NCBI GenBank assembly: GCA_018900975.1
Contig: JAHIFK010000335.1
Location: forward strand, 1 to 12,179
Direction: 5' to 3'
From: Methanobacteriota archaeon
GTDB lineage: Archaea > Halobacteriota > Methanosarcinia > Methanosarcinales > Methanoperedenaceae
Length of the DNA stretch: 12,179 bases
Shown: piece by piece, positions 1-5,234 of the stretch
Numbering within the stretch: the first letter of the stretch is position 1
How the letters are laid out: every line of letters starts with the position of its first letter
Notes under the pieces: model-generated
What the model saw: the letters and a program-made list of their open reading frames with translations, nothing else
Database searches by the model: none
Told to the model about the DNA's origin: nothing
Translations under genes and position numbers: made by a program

Positions 1-2
1 AT

Positions 3-59
3 GAAGACGATATGAATGCAAAATATAATACCAGAATGGAAGGATTTGTTAAATGGTAA
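3..59 (+). CDS. Possible 3' end of an upstream gene (partial)
   Basis: An open frame enters from the left edge and ends at TAA 57-59; its last residues read RMEGFVKW. It would overlap the hsdM start by 7 nt, which matches the overlap style used elsewhere in the locus. It is too short to identify and could be chance. The ATG at 12 could also make it a 15-codon leader peptide. Confidence 0.3.
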   Translation, partial: EDDMNAKYNTRMEGFVKW

Positions 60-1603
60 AGAACGACAATAAAACTCAAGAAGAACCTCTTGAAAAACAA
101 CTGTGGAAAACAGCGGACAAACTCAGAAAGAATATTGATGCGGGTGAATACAAACACATAGTCCTGGGCCTTATTTTTCTGAAATACATATCTATTGCAT
201 TTGAAGGGTTATACGACAAGCTGCAAAAGGGCGAAGGAGAATATGCCGGTTCTGATCCTGAAGACAGGGACGAGTACAAAGCCGAGAATGTCTTTTTTGT
301 TCCCGCAGTAGCCCGATGGTCTTTTCTTCAAGCAAGAGCCAAGCAGCCCGAAATCGGTAAAGATATTGATAACGCGATGGACGCAATCGAGAAGGAGAAT
401 CCCTCGCTCAAAGGTGTTCTGCCAAAGGTCTATGCGCGTGGCAATCTCGACCCAACGACTCTTGGAGGTCTGATCGACCTGGTGGGAAACATCGCCCTTG
501 GCGATGCAAAAGCCAGAAGCGCAGATATTCTTGGTCATGTGTTCGAGTATTTCCTTGGCGAGTTTGCCCTGGCAGAAGGAAAAAAGGGGGGACAGTTCTA
601 CACGCCAAGAAGCGTTGTTCAATTACTGGTAGAAATGCTGGAACCCTACAACGGCAGGGTCTTTGACCCATGCTGCGGCTCAGGCGGTATGTTTGTCCAT
701 TCGGAAAAGTTCGTTGCTGAACACCAGGGAAAAGTAAACGACATATCGATTTACGGACAGGAGAGCAACCAGACCACATGGCGAATATGTAATATGAATC
801 TTGCCATCAGAAGCATAGACAGTTCGCAGGTGAAATGGAACAACGAAGGCTCTTTCCTCAACGATGTTCACAAAGATCTGAAAGCGGATTACGTCATCGC
901 CAATCCCCCATTCAACGACAGCGACTGGAGCGGTGATTTGCTACGCAAGGATGGCAGATGGAAATATGGCACACCGCCTTCTGGGAATGCCAATTATGCC
1001 TGGATACAGCACTTCCTCTATCATTTAAGCCCAAGCGGTCAGACTGGTTTTGTACTTGCTAAAGGAGCTCTGACCTCCAAATCGTCCGGTGAGGGCGAAA
1101 TCCGCAAAGAACTTGTGGATGTACGATTGGTTGACTGCATCGTGAACCTGCCTGGAAAACTGTTCCTGAATACCCAGATACCCGCATGTCTATGGTTCTT
1201 GAGCAGAAACAAAGCCAATGGAAAATACCGCAACCGAACAGATGAAATCCTGTTTATTGACGCCAGGAACCTGGGGCATCTTATCAACCGCAGAACACGC
1301 GAATTTTCAAAAGAGGACATACAAAAAATAGCGCAGACTTACCACAATTGGCGCAATCCGGACGGTAATTATGAAGATGTGAAAGGGTTCTGCAATTCCG
1401 CATCAATTGAACGGGTACGCGAGCTGGGTTATGTGCTGACCCCCGGGCGTTATGTGGGCTTGCCTGATGAGGAGGATGATTTTGATTTTAATGAGCGGTT
1501 TACCAGCCTGAAAGCGGAATTTGAGGAGCAGTTGGAGGAGGAAGAAAAGCTGAATATGCAGATTCTGAAAAACCTTGGGAAAATCGAGGTAGAGAATGGC
1601 TAA
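53..1603 (+). CDS. hsdM: Type I restriction-modification DNA methyltransferase subunit HsdM
   Basis: This is the modification subunit of a type I R-M system; it transfers methyl from S-adenosylmethionine to N6 of adenine as part of an M2S or R2M2S complex. The 516 residues match the family's usual size. Residues 10-160 are the helical HsdM N-terminal domain (LRKNIDAGEYKH, LGLIFLKYIS). GQFYTPRSV at 180-188 leads into the methylase domain. Motif I (AdoMet loop) is DPCCGSGGMF at 205-214, and the catalytic motif IV is NPPF at 284-287. The C-terminus (about 480-516) is acidic and probably coiled coil, as expected for HsdS contact. The start has GGAAGGA at 38-44, 8 nt upstream. The gene overlaps the next one by 8 nt (ATGGCTAA). 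An A6G6 run at 580-591 encodes the conserved KKGG just before the methylase domain. The gene looks intact. Confidence 0.97.
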   Translation: MVKNDNKTQEEPLEKQLWKTADKLRKNIDAGEYKHIVLGLIFLKYISIAFEGLYDKLQKGEGEYAGSDPEDRDEYKAENVFFVPAVARWSFLQARAKQPEIGKDIDNAMDAIEKENPSLKGVLPKVYARGNLDPTTLGGLIDLVGNIALGDAKARSADILGHVFEYFLGEFALAEGKKGGQFYTPRSVVQLLVEMLEPYNGRVFDPCCGSGGMFVHSEKFVAEHQGKVNDISIYGQESNQTTWRICNMNLAIRSIDSSQVKWNNEGSFLNDVHKDLKADYVIANPPFNDSDWSGDLLRKDGRWKYGTPPSGNANYAWIQHFLYHLSPSGQTGFVLAKGALTSKSSGEGEIRKELVDVRLVDCIVNLPGKLFLNTQIPACLWFLSRNKANGKYRNRTDEILFIDARNLGHLINRRTREFSKEDIQKIAQTYHNWRNPDGNYEDVKGFCNSASIERVRELGYVLTPGRYVGLPDEEDDFDFNERFTSLKAEFEEQLEEEEKLNMQILKNLGKIEVENG

Positions 1604-2411
1604 ATTAGAAGTAAAAGGAACAGTTGTAACCATAGATACTAAAAACCAGGAGGATTATATCTGCATTACGGATATCGCACGTTATAAAGATCCTGACAGA
1701 ACCGACTATATCATTCAGAATTGGTTGAGAAACCGCAATACCATTGAATTTCTCGGTATCTGGGAACGATTGAATAATCCAGATTTTAAACCCATCGAAT
1801 TCGAGGGGTTTAAAAATCAGGCTGGACTCAATAGTTTTGTGCTTACGCCGAAACAATGGATAGAAAAGACAAATGCGGTTGGATTGATTTCAAAAGCGGG
1901 CAGATATGGCGGCACTTACGCCCATAAGGATATCGCCTTTGAATTTGCTTCTTGGGTTTCGGTGGAATTCAAGCTCTATTTGATTAAAGAATTCCAACGG
2001 CTGAAGGATGAAGAGAAAAAGCAGCTTGGATGGGATATCCGCCGAAACCTGACAAAAATCAACTACCGGATTCATACTGACGCCATCAAGGAAAAACTTG
2101 TCCCACCGGAATTGAGCAAATCGCAGATCAACAACATCTACGCCAATGAAGCGGATATTCTGAATATGGCTCTGTTCGGCATGACGGCAGCCATGTGGAG
2201 GGAGGCGAATCCCGATAAGAAAGGAAATATCCGGGACTATGCTGATATGTCGCAGTTGGTCTGCTTGTCCAATCTCGAAAACCTGAACGCTCTTTTTATC
2301 AATGACGGACTCCCCCAGGATGTGCGGCTTGAACGCTTGAACAAAATCGCCATCCAGCAGATGCGGATATTAACGACTGATTCGGGGATGAAAAGACTGA
2401 AGGGGAATTAA
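1596..2411 (+). CDS. KilA-N domain protein embedded in the R-M operon
   Basis: KilA-N domains are DNA-binding modules of phages, large DNA viruses and bacteria; their role inside type I R-M operons is not established. Residues 1-135 carry the domain: YICITDIARY at 21-30, TDYIIQNWLRNRNT near 36-49, then LTPKQWIEKTNA and KAGRYGGTYAHKDIAFEFAS with EFKLYLIKEFQRLK. Residues 140-271 form a second helical region (GWDIRRNLTKINYRIHTDAI) typical of this bacterial subfamily. The start overlaps hsdM by 8 nt, with GAGGT at 1586-1590 as ribosome-binding site, so translation is probably coupled to hsdM. Length and motifs suggest an intact gene. A near-perfect 32-bp palindrome (1784-1815) lies in codons 63-74. 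The function could be regulatory or anti-phage; nothing in the sequence decides. Confidence 0.9.
   Translation: MAKLEVKGTVVTIDTKNQEDYICITDIARYKDPDRTDYIIQNWLRNRNTIEFLGIWERLNNPDFKPIEFEGFKNQAGLNSFVLTPKQWIEKTNAVGLISKAGRYGGTYAHKDIAFEFASWVSVEFKLYLIKEFQRLKDEEKKQLGWDIRRNLTKINYRIHTDAIKEKLVPPELSKSQINNIYANEADILNMALFGMTAAMWREANPDKKGNIRDYADMSQLVCLSNLENLNALFINDGLPQDVRLERLNKIAIQQMRILTTDSGMKRLKGN
1784..1815. repeat. Intragenic palindrome P1 in the KilA-N gene
   Basis: Arms TTTTAAACCCATCGAA and TTCGAGGGGTTTAAAA are 16 nt each, match at 15 of 16 positions and have no spacer. They encode the DFKPIEFEGFK segment just before the well-conserved second half of the KilA-N domain. One of ten such palindromes in the window. 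Confidence 0.8.
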
Positions 2412-2470
2412 TGAATATTCAAAATAACTTGAAGTCACAAATTGTGACCTCAAGTTGGGACGGAAGAAAT
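2411..2470 (+). pseudogene. ORF6N-domain fragment 1
   Basis: The ATG overlaps the KilA-N stop (TAATG). The frame reads NNLKSQIVTSSWDGR, which matches the NLKSQxxTSSWGG segment of ORF6N phage-type proteins. The frame stays open to TAA 2543-2545, but ORF6N likeness stops after about 20 codons. The conserved ...AFTEQGVAML... continuation is absent, so this is a remnant. The fragment is essentially a 31-bp palindrome (2426-2456) plus a few codons. Confidence 0.6.
2426..2456. repeat. Palindrome P2 in ORF6N fragment 1
   Basis: Arms AACTTGAAGTCACAA and TTGTGACCTCAAGTT are 15 nt each, pair at 14 of 15 positions, and have a 1-nt centre at 2441. The only mismatch is the eighth pair from outside (A opposite C). 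Confidence 0.85.
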
Positions 2471-2519
2471 GATGAACCTTTTAAAGTCGCAAAATGCGAC
2501 CTTAAACCAGAGAAGGTGA
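2469..2519 (+). pseudogene. ORF6N-domain fragment 2 (different frame)
   Basis: A 16-codon frame, MMNLLKSQNATLNQRR, ends in TGA at 2517-2519. LLKSQNATLNQRR is an ORF6N-type segment, equivalent to NLKSQIVTSS of fragment 1 but in another reading frame. GGACGGAAG just upstream resembles a ribosome-binding site. It is too short to be a functional domain and contains palindrome P3. Confidence 0.5.
2480..2506. repeat. Palindrome P3 in ORF6N fragment 2
   Basis: Arms TTTAAAGTCGCA and TGCGACCTTAAA are 12 nt, 11 of 12 paired, with a 3-nt spacer; the centre is 2493. It aligns with P2 at the same ORF6N codons and has the same single mismatch (eighth pair, A opposite C), but several arm bases differ in a pairing-preserving way. 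Confidence 0.8.
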
Positions 2520-2539
2520 AGTCGGCATGGATGAAAGTG

Positions 2540-2658
2540 GATTAATTAAATATGAAGAGTTTTCGAATTGGAAATCACAGATTGTGATATCCAATGAAGA
2601 TAGAATGGGATTGAGGAGACCTTCGTACGCTTTCACTGAGCAGTGTGTTGGGGGTCAG
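2540..2658 (+). pseudogene. ORF6N-domain fragment 3
   Basis: In the frame opened by ATG 2527, residues read EEFSNWKSQIVISN then MGLRRPSYAFTEQ. This is the ORF6N core (KSQxVxS...RRxPYAFTEQGVAML), but it breaks off straight after AFTEQ, where GVAML is expected. The reading frame continues to 2943 through unrelated sequence, including the 2707-2780 palindrome and a DUF1016 fragment. The 138-residue open frame is therefore an accidental fusion of debris rather than one protein. It is the longest of the three ORF6N fragments and uses the third possible frame. Confidence 0.65.
2567..2595. repeat. Palindrome P4 in ORF6N fragment 3
   Basis: Arms ATTGGAAATCACA and TGTGATATCCAAT are 13 nt, 12 of 13 paired, with a 3-nt spacer (centre 2581). 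It aligns codon for codon with P2 (NLKSQIVTS / NWKSQIVIS). Confidence 0.85.
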
Positions 2659-2706
2659 TCAAAAAGTTTGGTGTTGGGGGGCTATCATAACATATTTGAA
2701 AATAAG

Positions 2707-2780
2707 AAACCGCAGATAAACGCCGATAAACGCAGATTTGTGATAGCGTATCCGCGTTCATTTGCGTTCATCTGCGGTTT
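2707..2780. repeat. REP-like 74-bp inverted repeat with GATAAACGC units
   Basis: Two 30-nt arms (2707-2736 and 2751-2780) match at 25 of 30 positions around a 14-nt loop. The arms start AAACCGCAGAT and contain an internal short direct repeat, (C/A)GATAAACGC. Similar CCGCAGATxAACGC palindromes are common intergenic repeats in many environmental bacterial genomes, as far as I recall. A T6 run (2778-2783) follows the right arm, so the RNA hairpin could also act as a weak intrinsic terminator or an mRNA stabiliser between the upstream and downstream parts of the operon. Confidence 0.7.
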
Positions 2781-2849
2781 TTTGGATTCCTACACCAAAA
2801 GATTATACACCCATGCGGTTGGCCAAATTTCATCACAAGCTCTTTTGCA

Positions 2850-2943
2850 GTCAGAAAAGCCAATTACGAAGCAAGCTGCTACGCAATTAGTGCAGATTCC
2901 ATGGGGAGAGAATATCACAAAGTATCTGAGGGATTGTAAATGA
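2850..2943 (+). pseudogene. DUF1016 (YhcG-type) gene fragment
   Basis: The frame reads KPITKQAATQLVQIPWGENI and ends YLRDCK-stop at 2943, overlapping the next start (ATGA). QxxxQLVQIPWG is the DUF1016 N-terminal motif found intact at residues 102-114 of the gene at 4057. The DNA CAATTAGTGCAGATTCC is identical at 2884-2900 and 4375-4391. Nothing else of the nuclease is recognisable. With the following 83-residue gene and dead hsdS start it forms a decayed copy of the DUF1016 - 83-residue gene - hsdS module at 4057-6312. Confidence 0.65.
2862..2888. repeat. Palindrome P5 in the DUF1016 fragment
   Basis: Arms AATTACGAAGCA and TGCTACGCAATT are 12 nt, 10 of 12 paired, around AGC. It has the same geometry, same outer AATT and same centre as P7 in the intact DUF1016 gene, but a different arm core; two pairs are broken. 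Confidence 0.7.
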
Positions 2944-3191
2944 GTAAAAAAGAAATCTTCCATTTCACAGTCGGTCAGTTAGTTGAAATTTTGAAATCCC
3001 TGCCGCAGGATTTACCTGTATTGACCAGCGGTTATGAAAGTGGTTTTGAGAACTTTTATCAACCAGGTATTATTAAGGTGAAGCATGAGCCTGAAAATAT
3101 GTACTATGAAGGTGAATTTCATGTTGCAGAGGATGGTGATGAAGAAACGTTTGACGCGGTTGTGATCAGGAGGATGGTTAGGGATGAGTGA
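2940..3191 (+). CDS. Uncharacterised 83-residue acidic protein, copy 1
   Basis: I do not recognise a characterised family. The N-terminus FTVGQLVEILKSLPQDLPVL resembles small phage and bacterial proteins that begin with a helix and LPxDxPV, followed by a β-rich half (SGYESGFENFY, IIKVKH, EGEF). Numerous Asp/Glu residues and no signal peptide or membrane segment suggest a small cytosolic adaptor-like protein. It is a near duplicate of the gene at 4983: 79 of 83 residues and about 237 of 252 bases agree by my count. Of 15 differences, 9 are synonymous. The start overlaps the DUF1016 fragment stop. It is followed by an aborted hsdS start overlapping its stop by 8 nt. The frame is intact although everything around it has decayed, so it may still be translated. 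Confidence 0.75.
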   Translation: MSKKEIFHFTVGQLVEILKSLPQDLPVLTSGYESGFENFYQPGIIKVKHEPENMYYEGEFHVAEDGDEETFDAVVIRRMVRDE

Positions 3192-3216
3192 ATTGAAGGA
3201 AACAGACACGAATTGA
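3184..3216 (+). pseudogene. Aborted hsdS 5' end
   Basis: ATGAGTGA overlaps the 83-residue gene stop exactly as the real hsdS start does at 5227-5234. The frame reads MSELKETDTN then TGA, against MSEWKEYKWGD of the intact HsdS. MSEWKE/MSELKET is a usual HsdS opening. The remaining sequence to 3230 carries only the ribosome-binding site (GAGGTGA, 3215-3221) for the next gene. This supports a former second hsdS downstream of copy 1. Confidence 0.6.
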
Positions 3217-3230
3217 GGTGAGCAAAAATA

Positions 3231-4064
3231 ATGAGAAATAGTTACCACCCAAAGAAAGCCACAAAAAAAGAACAGGCAATCACTCAGCCTGAAATTAGAA
3301 ACGAACTTTACCGTAACATCTCTGATATTCTTCAAACTGCCCGGCAAAACGCCTATCACGCCATCAATTTTGTGATGGTGGAGGCATATTGGAACATTGG
3401 AAAGCTGATCGTAGAGGAGGAACAACAGGGCAAGCAAAGGGCAGATTATGGAACCCATCTGATAAAAAATCTTTCTGTCAAATTAAATGCGGATTTTGGG
3501 AAAGGCTTCTCTGAACAAAGCCTGTGGAATATGAGGCTTTTTTACCTTAAGTTCCCAATTCTCTCCGCACTGAGGAGAGAATTGACATGGACACACTACA
3601 AAATGCTCCTGCTTATTGAGAATAAGAATGCCCTGTCTTATTATATCCAGGAAGCGGCGCAGCAGAACTGGAGCGTCCGCGCCCTTGAGCGCCAGATAAA
3701 CTCGCTTTATTACGAACGTCTTCTTACAAGCCGGAACAAAGCGCCTGTCATCGAGGAGATGCAGGAAAAGACCGGAAAGCTCACCCATCAGGATATCGGA
3801 CAAATGGATATGTATGTGCGTCTATTTGAAGACAAAATGAGAACTGAAAGTGATAATCCCACAATAGGGCTTCTTCTGTGTACTGAAAAGGATGAAATCA
3901 TTGCTCACTATAGCGTATTGAAGGAAAGCAAACAACTATTCGCTTCAAAATATCGCCTGATATTACCAACAGAAGAAGAACTGAAGGCTGAATTAGAACG
4001 GGAGAAGCGCATGATTTTAGAACAAAAAGGGTTATATGAAATAAGGAGGGTGGGAAATGAGTGA
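3231..4064 (+). CDS. DUF1016 / YhcG-type protein A, nuclease core apparently deleted
   Basis: DUF1016 proteins pair an N-terminal helical DUF1016_N domain with a C-terminal PD-(D/E)XK nuclease-fold domain. Residues 25-165 are a clear DUF1016_N domain (EAYWNIGKLIVEEEQ, GFSEQSLWNMRLFYLKFP, LTWTHYKMLL, NWSVRALERQINSLYYERLL). Residues 182-262 match the end of the nuclease domain (GKLTHQDIGQMDMYVR, DNPTIGLLLCTEKD, LFASKYRLILPTEEEL, LEREKR). The family stretch normally between them (DPYVLEFL..., FYIDLVFYN..., CFVLIDLK), with the catalytic Asp and Glu/Asp-x-Lys, is absent. EEMQEK at 175-180 runs straight into TGKLTHQD. The 277 residues versus about 360 fit a roughly 85-residue in-frame deletion. The frame stays open, so a catalytically dead protein may be made. 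It overlaps the next gene by 8 nt (ATGAGTGA). The RBS is GAGGTGA, 9 nt upstream of the start. Confidence 0.85.
   Translation: MRNSYHPKKATKKEQAITQPEIRNELYRNISDILQTARQNAYHAINFVMVEAYWNIGKLIVEEEQQGKQRADYGTHLIKNLSVKLNADFGKGFSEQSLWNMRLFYLKFPILSALRRELTWTHYKMLLLIENKNALSYYIQEAAQQNWSVRALERQINSLYYERLLTSRNKAPVIEEMQEKTGKLTHQDIGQMDMYVRLFEDKMRTESDNPTIGLLLCTEKDEIIAHYSVLKESKQLFASKYRLILPTEEELKAELEREKRMILEQKGLYEIRRVGNE
3556..3584. repeat. Palindrome P6 in DUF1016 gene A
   Basis: Arms CAATTCTCTCC and GGAGAGAATTG are 11 nt and perfectly complementary around a 7-nt loop. They encode PILSALRREL, between the FY and WTHY motifs of the DUF1016_N domain. This is the same place as P7 in gene B (between FY and WGHH), although the two proteins are only distantly alike. 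Confidence 0.85.
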
Positions 4065-4983
4065 ACTCTTCAATATCGACAGAAACTATTCTGCATGGCT
4101 GAAAGAAATAAAAAATAAGGTTCGCATAGTTCAACTAAAAGCTGCGGTAAAAGTAAACTCTGAAATGCTTAATTTTTATTGGGAGCTTGGCGCTGATATT
4201 GTGGAGAAGCAGACTACTGCAAAGTGGGGCGATGGATTTCTCTCTAAACTCAGCCACGATCTGATGGCAGAATTTCCTGATATGAAGGGTTTCTCAGAAC
4301 GAAATATAAAATATATCCGTCAATGGTTTTTATTTTATAACTCTCAAAAAGCAATTGGGCAACAAGCTGTTGCCCAATTAGTGCAGATTCCGTGGGGACA
4401 CCATATTGCAATAATTTCAAAGTGTAAGAACACGGATGAAGCTCTTTATTATGTGCAAAATACGATGACGTATTTCTGGAGCCGCAGTGTTCTTGTACAT
4501 CAGATTGAAAGCGACCTATACGAGCGCGAAGGGAAATCCATCACAAATTTTAAATCGACATTACCTCAACCGCAGTCTGATCTTGCCATGCAGACCTTAA
4601 AAGACCCATATATCTTTGATTTCTTAACCATGTCTAAAGATTACAATGAACTGGAACTTGAAAAAGAGCTGATAAATCATATAACGCACTTTTTATTAGA
4701 ACTCGGGGCAGGATTTGCTTATATCGGCAGACAGCTTCCGCTCAAAGTTGGAGAGCGGGAATTTTATATAGATTTATTGTTTTATCATACACGACTGCAT
4801 TGTTATGTGGTCGTTGAGTTAAAAACAACTGACTTTGAACCTGAATATGCACTGAGCGACATACATAAACCAATTGGTGTTTCAGAGTACCAGCTTATTC
4901 ACACATTGCCGGATAATTTGAAACAAAGTCTTCCAAGTATTGAAGAGATTGAGGCGGAATTGAGTGGCAGGGAGCAATTGTAA
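4057..4983 (+). CDS. DUF1016 / YhcG-type PD-(D/E)XK nuclease B, with C-terminal gap
   Basis: Residues 10-160 form a DUF1016_N domain of a different subgroup from gene A (LNFYWELGADIVEKQ, GFSERNIKYIRQWFLFY, QLVQIPWGHHIAIISKCK, WSRSVLVHQIESDLYEREG). Residues 170-265 hold the nuclease core: KDPYIFDFLTM, LLELGAGFAYIGRQ, FYIDLLFYHTRLHCYVVVELK. D239, E254 and K256 are plausible catalytic residues. After FEPEYA (residue 265) the family usually continues GKLNFY...NPSIGLLLCK...AEYAL before SDIHKPIGVSEYQL. Here LSDIHKPIGVSEYQ follows directly, so about 40 residues are missing; the length is 308 against about 345. EYA occurs on both sides of the gap in the family pattern, suggesting a deletion between short repeats. 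Translation is probably coupled to gene A through an 8-nt overlap. The catalytic residues remain, but whether the trimmed fold is active is unknown. Confidence 0.88.
   Translation: MSELFNIDRNYSAWLKEIKNKVRIVQLKAAVKVNSEMLNFYWELGADIVEKQTTAKWGDGFLSKLSHDLMAEFPDMKGFSERNIKYIRQWFLFYNSQKAIGQQAVAQLVQIPWGHHIAIISKCKNTDEALYYVQNTMTYFWSRSVLVHQIESDLYEREGKSITNFKSTLPQPQSDLAMQTLKDPYIFDFLTMSKDYNELELEKELINHITHFLLELGAGFAYIGRQLPLKVGEREFYIDLLFYHTRLHCYVVVELKTTDFEPEYALSDIHKPIGVSEYQLIHTLPDNLKQSLPSIEEIEAELSGREQL
4353..4379. repeat. Palindrome P7 in DUF1016 gene B
   Basis: Arms AATTGGGCAACA and TGTTGCCCAATT are 12 nt and perfectly complementary around AGC. They encode IGQQAVAQL, just before VQIPWGHH. Confidence 0.9.
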
Positions 4984-5234
4984 TGAGTAAAAAAGAATTG
5001 TTCCATTTCACTGTCGGTCAGTTAGTTGAAATTTTGAAATCCCTGCCGCAGGATTTACCTGTATTGACCAGCGGTTATGAAAGTGGTTTTGAGAACTTTT
5101 ATCAACCAGGTATTATCAAGGTGAAGCACGAGCCTGAAAATGAGTACTATGAAGGAGAATTTCAGGTTGCAGAGGATGGGGATGAAGAGACGTTTGACGC
5201 GGTGGTAATCAGGAGGGTGGTTCGGGATGAGTGA
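4983..5234 (+). CDS. Uncharacterised 83-residue acidic protein, copy 2
   Basis: This is the sister of the gene at 2940, differing at four residues (I6L, M/E after PEN, H/Q in EF(H/Q)VAED, M/V near the C-terminus). Its start overlaps the DUF1016 B stop (TAATG), and its stop overlaps the hsdS start by 8 nt. It is therefore translated from the same coupled string as the nuclease and the specificity subunit. That position, repeated in both modules, suggests a role linked to HsdS or to DUF1016. No known catalytic or DNA-binding motif is visible. The two copies keep the frame and most residues while their neighbours decayed, which suggests either selection or a very recent duplication. Confidence 0.8.
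   Translation: MSKKELFHFTVGQLVEILKSLPQDLPVLTSGYESGFENFYQPGIIKVKHEPENEYYEGEFQVAEDGDEETFDAVVIRRVVRDE

Noticed and set aside
580..591. A6G6 run in hsdM as a phase-variation tract.
   Set aside because: It encodes the conserved KKGGQ of HsdM, and G6/A6 are short; protein constraint explains it.
209..622. Minus-strand open frames across hsdM, DUF1016, hsdR and others (for example 209-622 and 11166-11654).
   Set aside because: They are antisense to strongly supported genes, lack ribosome-binding sites and resemble no family.
2645..2680. Direct repeat GTGTTGGGGG at 2645-2654 and 2671-2680.
   Set aside because: Only 10 bp in degenerate, low-complexity debris, with no supporting structure; too short to call a target-site duplication.
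2527..2943. A continuous 138-codon open frame that could be read as one protein.
   Set aside because: It runs through an ORF6N fragment, a REP-like palindrome and a DUF1016 fragment that have no reason to form one protein. It is annotated as separate remnants.
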